7,476 nucleotides of DNA. Origin: an uncultured Methylococcaceae bacterium (GTDB lineage Bacteria; Pseudomonadota; Gammaproteobacteria; Methylococcales; Methylomonadaceae). How positions within the stretch are numbered: position 1 is the stretch's first letter; each line of letters starts with the position of its first letter. The position numbers and the translations under genes were made by a program. The notes beneath the pieces were generated by a model that worked only from the letters and a program-made list of their open reading frames with translations, ran no database searches and had not been told where the DNA came from. Below are positions 1-7,476 of this stretch, piece by piece. The stretch covers positions 1-7,476 of the forward strand of contig CAJVYO010000082.1 of assembly GCA_913009515.1 (NCBI GenBank), read 5' to 3'.

Positions 1-3000
1 CCCTGAACCGCCCGCTTTGAGACTAATTAAAAATACATCGCCCTCGCCTGCTTGAAAATTATTCACCGCTTTTTTACGTTTTGCGACTGAGGTACTGCCA
101 TCTAAATATTGATAATGAATGCCTTTTTTATCCAACAAGGCTCTAATAATCGTTAAATGCCCGACAAATTGACTAAACACTAAGGCCTTATGACGATTAG
201 AAATAAGTTCTTCCACTAACTCTTCAAACGCATCTAATTTTGAACTGCCTAACGGGCTATCTTCCATCACTAACGTAGGATGACAACAGGCACGGCGTAA
301 ACGCATAATTTCCGCTAATACTTTTAAATGCTGCGGGCCTTCAGCACCTTCTTGAGATTGACGCATCGATTCCATTGCATTACGACGCAGTGCTTCATAA
401 AAGACACGTTCTTCTGCACTTAATTCAACGTGCAAGGTGATTTCTGTGCGTGAAGGCAATTCTTGCAATACATCTGTTTTTAGTCGTCTAAGAATAAAAG
501 GCCGTAATAATTTCTTTAAACGTAATTGTGTGCCATGGTCTTTATGATTTTCAATCGCCTGTGCATAACGTTCATTGAAATTACGTAATGAGCCCAATAA
601 ACCTGGATTAATAAAATTAAATAAATTCCATAATTCCCCTAAATGATTTTCAATGGGGGTTCCGGTGGTAATCATTTTAAAATCAGCTTGCAATGCCATC
701 GCCGCTTTAGAGCGTTTTGTTGCCCCATTTTTTAAGGCTTGTGCCTCATCGGCAATCACAGTATGCCATTGCTTTTCAGCTAATAAATCAACTTCACTTT
801 GTAATAATCCATAACTACACACCACAATATCAAAGCCATCGGCTTCATTAATAATTTTTTGACGATCACCTGTGCCAAAATGAAACACATTTAAAGTCGG
901 GGCAAATTTTTGAATTTCTTCGACCCAATTCATACACACCGATGTCGGGGCTAAAATTAACGTTGCTCCGCCTGTGGCACGCGATAAAACCAAAGCCAGT
1001 GATTGAATAGTTTTCCCCAAACCCATATCATCGGCTAAACATGCACCTGCCCCCCAGTGAGCTAAACGTGACATCCACTCGTAACCTTCTAGCTGATAAT
1101 CACGCAATTCACCTTGTAAAGTCGAAGGCAACACAGGCACTAATTCAGACATGGTGTCTAATTTAGTCAACTGGTCTTGCCATTGCTTACTGGCTGTAAC
1201 CTCCATGCCATCTAAAGCTTCATTTAATGCAGGTGCTGCTAAAGCATGAAATTTAATACTATCGCCAGATTCCTCACCCAAGCCCGTGACATCATCTAAA
1301 CGCTGGCGTAATTCACTAGTTAAAGCAATAAATTGTCCATTATCTAATTTTAAAAACCGTCCTGAACTCGCTTTTAATAAGTTAATGAGTCGCTGCATAT
1401 CGTAAACTTCATCTTCGCCTACTTGCAACTCGCCATTGATACTGAACCAATCTTTTTCTTTACGCACTGAAAAATGCGCATCGGTTAATTTCAATTCACG
1501 GGTGACTTTAATTTTCTGTCCTTTCGGCCATTCTAAAACGGCAAAATCACCTAAATCTTGTAACTGCATCAAGGCTTCTAATGCCATTTCTGGATCGTCT
1601 AAATCCCATTTATAATCCGGTGTGTGATACAACTCCACACATTGTTGCTGCAATTCTCCTAAATACTGTTTTTCTAAATCAAAATCGCGTTCAGTCTGAA
1701 CTTGTTTTTCATCAACTTCGGCAAGAACCGTCAAGCCCCCAGCAGCCGGTTTATAAATAGGCCCAGTATTATTAAAAGGCTGTACGAAAGCATCAATGGT
1801 TAAGCCGTCGCCTAACGGCAATAAATGTAAATGCAAGCGTGAATCACTCGGTACACTTTCAATATTTTGAGCTAATCCGCCAATATCTGACTGCACGGTC
1901 AACGTTGATGCAATCGAAGAAATTGAATCAATCACTTGCTGTTTAGCCGACTGAGGAACACTTAAGCCTTTTTCACCTAAAATTTCAGCGACTTGATAAT
2001 GCTGTTCATTGAGTTCATAAATCAATAACTCATTATTAGCCGTGCGTTCAATAATTTCACCGCTCAAGCTTTTAATATAAGGATGCAATGAAATTAATAA
2101 ATTATCATCGTGTTTAGTCACTAATAATCGCGGCTCTCCAGTTTTAATCACGATAGGATTATTGTAATGACTCGATTGCTGCCAATAAATATGCGGATGA
2201 TCTACCGCCGCTGATAATGCGTTACGACCTAATGTATAGGTTGTTTCACCATAGCCATAATAGTAATCACGTTCTGCATCAATCATGCCGCAAATTAATC
2301 TATCTTGGGCGGTCAAATAATCCATCGAATCCGCATCGTTATATAAACGCTTTAAAGCAACCGCTCGTCCCTTTGTCCACTTACCTGTTTTGCCTAACTT
2401 TTGCTCACGCGGGGCTAATTTAACCTCATCATCACTCATATGCAGCAGCCATATCAATCGTGACTCAGCCACCACTTTGGATAAACTGCCACCACTATTT
2501 AATGAGGTTAATGCCTGCAATGCTTTTTCCCATTTTTCTACTTTAGGTAATAAATCAATCAAATGTAAAAAAGGTGAATCTTGATATTTTTTAGCTCGTT
2601 TAACCGTGAGCTTATTATAGGGTCTAAATTTAGCTAATATGTGACTGGAGATTGTTACATAAAAAGGCACATCATATTCTTCTGCTCTTAAGCAATATGC
2701 TGTTAATAAATCAATCTCTTTTTCAGTTATCTTCTCTGTTAAATCCAACCAATCTAATAATAGAACATAAAATAATACATCATATTCTTTAGAGAAAAGG
2801 TCCGAATAGTAGTAATAGTTAAACTTATTAGAGGTTGCACTATAGTAACTAACGCCACCCCCTAAACATGCGTTAATATCGGTAAAGCTATTTTTGACTT
2901 CCTTATTTAAAATAGCTATTTTTGATTTTATTAAGCCTAAATTTTCAGGTGTACCCGTTTTAAAGAGTGCTAAATGAAATAAATAGCCATAAATACCCTG

Positions 3001-3873
3001 TAAAGCAAAATTACGTTTACGCGGGGCCTCGGGTTTCATTGCCTCTAACGCCACCTGAAATAAACTTAATGCCTTATCATTATCACCCTTTAAAAAATAA
3101 CAACTCGCCTGAATACAAATAGAAACAACTGATATATCCAAATTTTCAATTAAACTTTCAACGTCACCAATTTGTCCTTGAACTAGCTGATATTCTAAAT
3201 AACTTTGCAAAGCAATTTGATAATGTGCCGTTGACACTCCCTGAACTTCATCAATACAACGCTTAAACAATATCACTTTATCTGCCATATTATTTAAATT
3301 AAACCGCTGTTCTGTTAAATAATAATCTAATATGAATAATCTGAATGGCAATAACCGGTCAAAAAACCACGCTTCATCAAAAAAATCAAAAATGACAACA
3401 TCTATTACCTCAACAATACGCTCTGGATAGGTATTTAAAATATCATTAAAACACTCTGTATATGATTCTATATCATCATCGTACACTGCTAAACGTAATT
3501 TACGAATAAGATAAGTTAACTGTAAATGTGAGCCAATAAAATCGTTATAATTATTAAAATATATTTTTATTTCAGCTAATACATCAGGCCTGTCCTTAGC
3601 CACTACTTTCATTAACTCATCACGCAAATCTTTAGGCGAACGCCAACCATCACGACTTAACTCAATTAACCCTGCGCTATCAAGTTTATCTTTTAATAAT
3701 TTACTATCGATTAAATTAATACTTTTACGATTAATATGTTTCAAGGATTTTAATAATTCCTTAAATTTCATAATTCCAATAGGACTATACACTACCGCTA
3801 ATACCAATACGATATCTTGCTCTTCAGGGGCTAGCTTGTGGTATTTAAGTGCTAATAATTCTGATTTAGTCAT
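1..3873 (-). CDS. SNF2-family DEAD/DEAH-box helicase/ATPase with a long TPR-containing N-terminal extension (C-terminus off the left edge)
   Basis: This is a Swi2/Snf2-type superfamily 2 ATPase, expected to move along double-stranded DNA or remodel protein-DNA complexes in the cytoplasm. Read from ATG at 3873, all 1291 codons to base 1 are open. Core motifs seen: LRDYQLEGY (residues about 923-931), Walker A MGLGKT with Lys954 (bases 1012-1014), APTSVCMNW (motif Ia), Walker B DEAQ at 1042-1045 (739-750), TTGTPIENHLGELWNLF around 1069-1085 (motif III), LRPFILRRLK, RRACCHP, ALVFSQF (1230-1236, second lobe) and FLISLKAGGSG at the left edge (motif V). Motif VI and the stop codon lie outside the window. 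Residues 1-900 are an unusual extension: mainly helical, TPR-like near 252-280, with a basic WTKGRAVALKRL block at 499-510. I see no SWIM zinc-finger cysteine/histidine pattern. The start is well constrained, because an in-frame TAA lies ten codons upstream with no ATG, GTG or TTG between; no good Shine-Dalgarno is visible. It is not RapA, which is shorter (about 970 residues) and has a different N-terminus. The family is certain; the cellular role is unknown. Confidence 0.93.
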   Translation of the reverse strand, partial: MTKSELLALKYHKLAPEEQDIVLVLAVVYSPIGIMKFKELLKSLKHINRKSINLIDSKLLKDKLDSAGLIELSRDGWRSPKDLRDELMKVVAKDRPDVLAEIKIYFNNYNDFIGSHLQLTYLIRKLRLAVYDDDIESYTECFNDILNTYPERIVEVIDVVIFDFFDEAWFFDRLLPFRLFILDYYLTEQRFNLNNMADKVILFKRCIDEVQGVSTAHYQIALQSYLEYQLVQGQIGDVESLIENLDISVVSICIQASCYFLKGDNDKALSLFQVALEAMKPEAPRKRNFALQGIYGYLFHLALFKTGTPENLGLIKSKIAILNKEVKNSFTDINACLGGGVSYYSATSNKFNYYYYSDLFSKEYDVLFYVLLLDWLDLTEKITEKEIDLLTAYCLRAEEYDVPFYVTISSHILAKFRPYNKLTVKRAKKYQDSPFLHLIDLLPKVEKWEKALQALTSLNSGGSLSKVVAESRLIWLLHMSDDEVKLAPREQKLGKTGKWTKGRAVALKRLYNDADSMDYLTAQDRLICGMIDAERDYYYGYGETTYTLGRNALSAAVDHPHIYWQQSSHYNNPIVIKTGEPRLLVTKHDDNLLISLHPYIKSLSGEIIERTANNELLIYELNEQHYQVAEILGEKGLSVPQSAKQQVIDSISSIASTLTVQSDIGGLAQNIESVPSDSRLHLHLLPLGDGLTIDAFVQPFNNTGPIYKPAAGGLTVLAEVDEKQVQTERDFDLEKQYLGELQQQCVELYHTPDYKWDLDDPEMALEALMQLQDLGDFAVLEWPKGQKIKVTRELKLTDAHFSVRKEKDWFSINGELQVGEDEVYDMQRLINLLKASSGRFLKLDNGQFIALTSELRQRLDDVTGLGEESGDSIKFHALAAPALNEALDGMEVTASKQWQDQLTKLDTMSELVPVLPSTLQGELRDYQLEGYEWMSRLAHWGAGACLADDMGLGKTIQSLALVLSRATGGATLILAPTSVCMNWVEEIQKFAPTLNVFHFGTGDRQKIINEADGFDIVVCSYGLLQSEVDLLAEKQWHTVIADEAQALKNGATKRSKAAMALQADFKMITTGTPIENHLGELWNLFNFINPGLLGSLRNFNERYAQAIENHKDHGTQLRLKKLLRPFILRRLKTDVLQELPSRTEITLHVELSAEERVFYEALRRNAMESMRQSQEGAEGPQHLKVLAEIMRLRRACCHPTLVMEDSPLGSSKLDAFEELVEELISNRHKALVFSQFVGHLTIIRALLDKKGIHYQYLDGSTSVAKRKKAVNNFQAGEGDVFLISLKAGGSG
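2980..3130 (-). other. TPR-like helical repeat region within the SNF2 helicase extension
   Basis: Helicase residues about 250-298 contain a stretch of the form A-x-C-Y-F-L-K-G-D-N-D-K-A-L-S-L-F. It has the small/aromatic/Gly/Ala-Leu spacing of a tetratricopeptide repeat, followed by a second helical segment with GIYGYLFHLALF. Flanking segments on both sides are also helical and rich in Leu, Tyr and Phe, so the region may be part of a longer superhelical scaffold. TPRs bind proteins, so this part may recruit a partner or sense a ligand; that is inference. Only one unit resembles the consensus well, and profile matching would be needed to count the others. Confidence 0.45.
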
Positions 3874-3945
3874 AGTGCCAATGTATTTAAATAAGTCGAT
3901 TTAAAAAGTAATATTAAGATTACGAGTAGGTATTATTGAATATAA
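3874..3945. other. 72-base AT-rich spacer between zipA and the helicase gene
   Basis: By hand count 16 of 72 bases are G or C. On the coding (minus) strand it holds an in-frame TAA 30 bases before the helicase ATG. It shows no purine-rich ribosome binding site at the usual distance and no hairpin followed by a T-run. A TAATAT hexamer, with a poor TTCAAT about 18 bases before it, could act as a weak promoter, but in sequence this AT-rich such matches arise by chance. The gap is long enough for the helicase to have its own promoter and short enough for read-through from smc-zipA; the sequence does not decide between them. Confidence 0.5.
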
Positions 3946-4713
3946 TTACTCTAAACTTTTATCAATCTCTGCCAAACTTTCAGCCGTTAAAACTTGCTGT
4001 TGTGCATCTAAAATATCACCTTTTAAGATACTCGATAAAATACCGACTGTATTCACCATATCATCGAATACTTTTTTAGGCTGCTCGACTTCTCTAGGCT
4101 GTAAAAACAAACTAATCCCAGCACATCGATATGCCTCCCATTCATCTTCGGCTATATCAAAAACACCCGATTGTGACATGCTCGCCACCGCATAATCCAC
4201 TTGATTATTCACATCCAAGCGTTCAAATACTTTGACACTACCATAGACTAGATCCACTTTTTTAAAGGCTTCTAATAATTGATAACCGGTAAAATCTGCC
4301 CCATTTTTAGCAACAATATTAAGGTTAATTAACGCCGGCAAAGTTTTTTTAATCGTCGGCTGCGATACCCGAGAGCGAACTGTTCTTAATTGTGCAGGAA
4401 TGGGGGCAGACGGTGCGACGGGTGCTGCTACCTCAGAATCTAATAAAACATCGGGCAATGCTTGTTCTTCTGCAATAGGCTGTGCCGTCGATTTTGTAGT
4501 GACAGTTGGCCTTACTTTAACTGCTGACACTTCAAACTCATCTTCTGCTTGAACCTCCAAATCAGGCTGCACGTTTTCCAGCGGGTCGTTATCATCATAA
4601 AAACTCATCTCGCTACGCTGTTTTCTATTTTTAACTACATTCCACAGCACCATCGTTAAAAAAATAACGGTACCCACTGCAATAATGACTATTCTTAACA
4701 ATTCTTTATCCAT
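3946..4713 (-). CDS. zipA: Cell division protein ZipA
   Basis: ZipA is an inner-membrane bitopic protein that tethers FtsZ filaments to the membrane and stabilises the Z-ring early in division. The 255-residue product has the expected architecture. A membrane segment at about residues 6-25 (IVIIAVGTVIFLTMVLW) is followed by a basic cytoplasmic patch (KNRKQR), an acidic, Ala/Pro/Val-rich linker to about 125, and a C-terminal FtsZ-binding domain to the end. That domain shows the family pattern KVFERLD...YAVASMSQSGVFD...GISLFLQP, which aligns by eye with the E. coli ZipA region IYHRH...FSLANMVKPGTFD...GVTIFMQV. The length is within the usual range, towards the short end because of a compact linker. 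A GTG two codons upstream (4719) is also possible. I prefer the ATG at 4713 because it gives the family-like MDKELLRI N-terminus, an AGAG seven bases upstream and an 8-base overlap with the smc stop. Downstream, ligA would be the usual neighbour in many relatives but is not seen here. Confidence 0.93.
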   Translation of the reverse strand: MDKELLRIVIIAVGTVIFLTMVLWNVVKNRKQRSEMSFYDDNDPLENVQPDLEVQAEDEFEVSAVKVRPTVTTKSTAQPIAEEQALPDVLLDSEVAAPVAPSAPIPAQLRTVRSRVSQPTIKKTLPALINLNIVAKNGADFTGYQLLEAFKKVDLVYGSVKVFERLDVNNQVDYAVASMSQSGVFDIAEDEWEAYRCAGISLFLQPREVEQPKKVFDDMVNTVGILSSILKGDILDAQQQVLTAESLAEIDKSLE

Positions 4714-7476
4714 TTTCACGCTCTGCCATGTTTACTGCTTCTTGAAGGTTAACGGCAACCATGCGAGAAACACCTGCTTCTTTCATCGTTACCCCTGTTA
4801 ATTGTTCTGCTATTTCCATCGTTACTTTATTATGTGATATATATAAAAATTGTACTTTTTCAGACATTTCCACAATCATGTCAGAAAACCGTCGCACATT
4901 CGCTTCATCTAAAGGTGCATCAACCTCATCCAACAAACAAAACGGAGCAGGGTTTAATTCAAAAATTGAAAAAACCAGTGCCACCGCCGTTAATGCTTTT
5001 TCGCCACCCGATAACAAATGAATCGAACTATTTCGTTTGCCGGGTGGTTGAGCAATAATATTAACGCCACTTTCTAAGGCACTTTTATCTGTTAATTCTA
5101 AATAAGCTTTACCCCCTCCAAATAATTGAGGGAACTTTTTCTGTAAACCACCATTAATTTTATCGAAGGTTTGCTTAAAACGCTGCCGACTTTCCTGATC
5201 AATTTTAATAATCGCAGCATCTAATATCGCCAAGGCCTCCATTAAATCCGTATGCTGTTCGGTTAAAAATTGCATCCGTTCCGCTTGACTTTTATACTCC
5301 TCAATCGCGGTTAAATTAATCACCCCTAAACCTGAAAGTTGTTGTTCTACTTTAATCAGGTTCTTTTTCCAAATCGTCTCATTAGCATCGACAGATAATT
5401 CAGCGATTAAGGTTTCTAAATTTAAATTTAATTCTTGAGATTGCTCTTCTACGGCCTGTTTACGTACTTTATTGGCTTGCAAATCCAATTGTAAACTATC
5501 CAGCTCATCTTTTTTAGTTTCTAAATCGTGCTGTAACGCATTAATATCATCAGATAAAGACTGAATATCCGCGTCGGCTTCAGTGTGTTGACCACGCAGC
5601 TGATTTAAATTCTGCTCTAAAGTGACTTGTGATTGCTTCAGCACCGCTAAATCATCACGCTCAGCATTCATTGCCTGCTTATCTGTAGTTTGTAAAGTGG
5701 CCGTTAATTCAGCTATCCGTGCCTCTGCTTGCTGGCTATGTAAACTTAAACGCTTAATTTGCTTTGCTGTTAAGCCCTGCAAAACCGTTAAACTCGATTG
5801 CTTGGCTTGTAAACTTTGCACCTGTTGGCGGCTGGCTTGCAATAAAGCCTCACTTTGCTCGCGTTGCGTTAATAACTGCTGCTCCGTTGCCGTTAAATGT
5901 TCCTTGTGTTCCAGCAAGGTCTCTATCGCCATTTCAGCCTCTTCTTTTAGCATCATTGCTTCTTCATACTGTTCAGCGTTATCCTGCTGCTCATCATGCA
6001 ATCGAGTCATCTCGCCCATAACTTGTGCTAAACGCTGTTGTTGCTGCTGTAAACGTACATTATGCCCACTTAACGCCGCCTGCTCTACCGATAACTCACT
6101 GCTTAATAATTTTTCCTGTTGTTGCAAATTTTCACGCTGTGCTTCAGCCCCTTTAAAATCTTCATCCTTTGCTTTTAAATCCGCTTCCTGAGCGGTAACA
6201 CTTATTTTTAAAGAGTCGTAACGTAGTTTTAACGCACTGAGTTGTTGTTCACGTTGCAAAATACCGACTTTCGCATTTTGCTGCCCTGTTTTTTTTATCC
6301 AGCCATGGCCCAACCAAAGCCCACACACCGTAATCACCGATTCATGCAGCTGTAAATCAGCCAATAACACTTGTGCTTCTTCTAATGTTTCAGCACAATA
6401 AATACCCGCTAAAATTCCCTGCAAATCCCATTGACAACTGACTTTATCAAGCAAACTAACATGCAGCTGTTTATGTTCATCTATCGGCTCAGGCTGAGAA
6501 AGTAATATCAATGAATCATCAGTTAATAATGCAATATCCTCATAAACACCCTGTTTATCGTCAATATAAATCGCCTCTAATGCATCGGCCAACACGATTT
6601 CAACCGCTACCTGCCATTTTTCATCAACATCAATACCTTCCGCAAGTCGTTTATTATTCTGTAAAGATAATCCCTCTAGCCAATTAATTAACGGCTGTTT
6701 ATCCTTACCTAACGCATGGGTTTGTAATAACTCTAACGCGGTTATTTCGCCCTTAATACTTTGTAATTCAGAACGCTGTAAATGTAAATCGTCATGTAAC
6801 TGTTTAATTTGCTCACGCAAAGCAACAATAAACGTCTGTTTCGTGGTTATTTCCGCCTGAAATTGCTGTCGATGTTCATCTTGTAACTGAATGGCTTGTT
6901 TTAATTCTTCAATTTCATCACGTAAATCTGTGGATTCTAAGCTATTCGACTCAGTTTGTAAGCGTTGTACACGGGAATGTATTTGAAAGCGTTGATGCTC
7001 TAATTGCGACATCAAAACACGTTTACCTTCAATTTTCTCGCGATAGCCATGATGCTGTTGTTGATAGTCCTGCCATTGCTGCTGCCAAACGGCCCACTGC
7101 TGCTGTATCGCTTGAGCCTGTTCAGTCTGCTGTTCTTCAACGCCTTGTGCCTGCTCTAACTCTAAATCGGCAGTCAACAAATCACGTTTAATATCATCTA
7201 ACTGTGCATTATCATCGGCTAAATTATGTGTGAATTGTAACGATTGTTCTTGTAAACGGGTTATTTCTAATTGCGTCGAGGCTTGCAACTGCGTGGTATG
7301 CTGAATGGCTTGCTCCAATTCATTAATGGCAACGGATTGTTTATAAAAAATCTGCTGTTGCTCATCTAAATCTTGCTGATGCAATGAATGCTGTAAACGC
7401 TTATCCTCTAAACGCTCAATATCCTGTTTATGGCGTTGAAATAAAGCCTTATATTCAAGTGATAATTGTTCGCTAT
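4706..7476 (-). CDS. smc: Chromosome partition protein SMC (N-terminus off the right edge)
   Basis: SMC is the ATP-driven condensin subunit that, with ScpA and ScpB, extrudes DNA loops and organises the chromosome for segregation. The last 922 residues are visible (first codon at 7474). Residues 1-255 of the fragment are the end of the ascending coiled coil. About 255-400 is the hinge, with VCGLWLGHGWIKKTGQQNAKVGILQRE near its end resembling gammaproteobacterial SMC hinges in outline. About 400-710 is the returning coiled coil. The ATPase head follows, with GVINLTAIEEY near 720, signature LSGGEK (4997-5014), Walker B LLDEVDAPLDEAN with catalytic Asp-Glu at 4925-4930, and the H-loop ISHNK with His at 4832-4834. 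All key C-terminal residues are intact. The usual family length near 1170 implies that about 245 residues, including Walker A, lie beyond the window. A TTG at 7384 is not the start: the frame stays open to the edge and continues as coiled coil. The arms are unusually rich in glutamine. zipA overlaps its stop codon, indicating one transcript. Confidence 0.96.
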   Translation of the reverse strand, partial: SEQLSLEYKALFQRHKQDIERLEDKRLQHSLHQQDLDEQQQIFYKQSVAINELEQAIQHTTQLQASTQLEITRLQEQSLQFTHNLADDNAQLDDIKRDLLTADLELEQAQGVEEQQTEQAQAIQQQWAVWQQQWQDYQQQHHGYREKIEGKRVLMSQLEHQRFQIHSRVQRLQTESNSLESTDLRDEIEELKQAIQLQDEHRQQFQAEITTKQTFIVALREQIKQLHDDLHLQRSELQSIKGEITALELLQTHALGKDKQPLINWLEGLSLQNNKRLAEGIDVDEKWQVAVEIVLADALEAIYIDDKQGVYEDIALLTDDSLILLSQPEPIDEHKQLHVSLLDKVSCQWDLQGILAGIYCAETLEEAQVLLADLQLHESVITVCGLWLGHGWIKKTGQQNAKVGILQREQQLSALKLRYDSLKISVTAQEADLKAKDEDFKGAEAQRENLQQQEKLLSSELSVEQAALSGHNVRLQQQQQRLAQVMGEMTRLHDEQQDNAEQYEEAMMLKEEAEMAIETLLEHKEHLTATEQQLLTQREQSEALLQASRQQVQSLQAKQSSLTVLQGLTAKQIKRLSLHSQQAEARIAELTATLQTTDKQAMNAERDDLAVLKQSQVTLEQNLNQLRGQHTEADADIQSLSDDINALQHDLETKKDELDSLQLDLQANKVRKQAVEEQSQELNLNLETLIAELSVDANETIWKKNLIKVEQQLSGLGVINLTAIEEYKSQAERMQFLTEQHTDLMEALAILDAAIIKIDQESRQRFKQTFDKINGGLQKKFPQLFGGGKAYLELTDKSALESGVNIIAQPPGKRNSSIHLLSGGEKALTAVALVFSIFELNPAPFCLLDEVDAPLDEANVRRFSDMIVEMSEKVQFLYISHNKVTMEIAEQLTGVTMKEAGVSRMVAVNLQEAVNMAERENG
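4713..4724 (-). promoter_or_regulatory. Weak ribosome binding site and translational coupling junction for zipA
   Basis: The minus strand reads AGAG (4724-4721), seven bases, then ATG at 4713. The smc stop TAA (4708-4706) lies just inside zipA, giving ATGGATAA. Only a weak Shine-Dalgarno is present, so zipA is probably translated largely by ribosomes finishing smc. The site favours the ATG at 4713 over the in-frame GTG at 4719, which would have only a few bases between it and the AGAG. Confidence 0.4.
6240..6710 (-). other. SMC hinge domain
   Basis: Between two Gln/Glu/Leu-rich coiled-coil arms lies a segment of about 150 residues that breaks the heptad pattern and carries globular features: LINWLEGLSL, VAVEIVLADALEAIYIDD, ILAGIYCAETLEEAQVLL and VCGLWLGHGWIKK. 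This is the dimerisation hinge in its normal place near the middle of the protein. The A-x-E-x-x-L-x-x-A-L pattern followed by a beta strand is the most conserved hinge element visible. Its edges are estimated from the loss of heptads and may be off by some tens of bases. Confidence 0.75.

Noticed and set aside
2373..2400. A GKTGK string in the helicase (residues about 494-498) resembling a nucleotide-binding P-loop
   Set aside because: It lacks the preceding Gly-x-x-x-x pattern and the hydrophobic strand. The real Walker A (MGLGKT, Lys954) is found in the ATPase core.
2217..2584. Two overlapping short plus-strand frames opposite the helicase gene
   Set aside because: Both are antisense to a continuous, motif-supported coding frame. 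They overlap each other and encode nothing recognisable.
3895..3945. Possible promoter hexamers (TTCAAT and TAATAT on the minus strand) ahead of the helicase gene
   Set aside because: The -35 match is poor (three of six), and the spacer is about 22% GC, so a TAATAT match is expected by chance.
3924..3951. Inverted repeat GAGTA...TACTC spanning the zipA stop, a possible terminator
   Set aside because: The stem is only five pairs with a loop of about 18 bases, and no T-run follows on the coding strand.
4761..5058. Two short plus-strand frames opposite the SMC head
   Set aside because: They mirror the most conserved part of smc (signature motif, Walker B), so they are shadows of strongly constrained coding sequence.
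5622..6191. A 189-codon open frame on the plus strand, rich in cysteine and serine
   Set aside because: It lies wholly antisense to the smc coiled coil. Its Cys/Ser-rich composition is what Gln/Leu/Ala-rich coding sequence gives when read on the opposite strand, and it shows no recognisable domain.

Overview
All recognisable coding capacity lies on the minus strand, so transcription runs from the right edge to the left. Three genes fill the window: smc (right, missing its N-terminus), zipA (middle, complete) and a very large SNF2-family helicase gene (left, missing its C-terminus).

The organism is most likely a gammaproteobacterium. ZipA is essentially confined to that class. A canonical SMC, rather than MukB, points away from Enterobacterales and Vibrionales and towards lineages such as Methylococcales, Thiotrichales, Legionellales or Pseudomonadales. 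Base composition is AT-rich with heavy use of TTA leucine codons, which fits a low-GC member of those groups. The exact genus cannot be read from the sequence.

Layout. Bases 7476-4706 encode the last 922 residues of SMC: part of the first coiled-coil arm, the hinge, the return arm and the C-terminal ATPase head, with its signature motif, Walker B and H-loop intact. Its stop codon overlaps the start of zipA (4713-3946), giving an 8-base ATGGATAA junction that suggests translational coupling. ZipA has an N-terminal membrane anchor, a charged and Ala/Pro-rich linker, and the C-terminal FtsZ-binding domain. After a 72-base, very AT-rich spacer comes the helicase gene (3873 to beyond base 1). It reads 1291 codons in one frame without interruption. 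It has about 900 residues of N-terminal extension, including a TPR-like stretch, followed by a complete first RecA lobe and most of the second.

The smc-zipA pair joins chromosome organisation to septum assembly and is a familiar gammaproteobacterial arrangement. In many of these genomes the next gene is ligA (NAD-dependent DNA ligase). Here the next gene is the SNF2 helicase, which is the most noteworthy contextual feature. The composition of the helicase gene is uneven: parts of the N-terminal region are near 25% GC, while the ATPase core is above 40%. I found no RNA genes, mobile elements, CRISPR arrays or convincing terminators, and no firm evidence of a novel multi-gene system.
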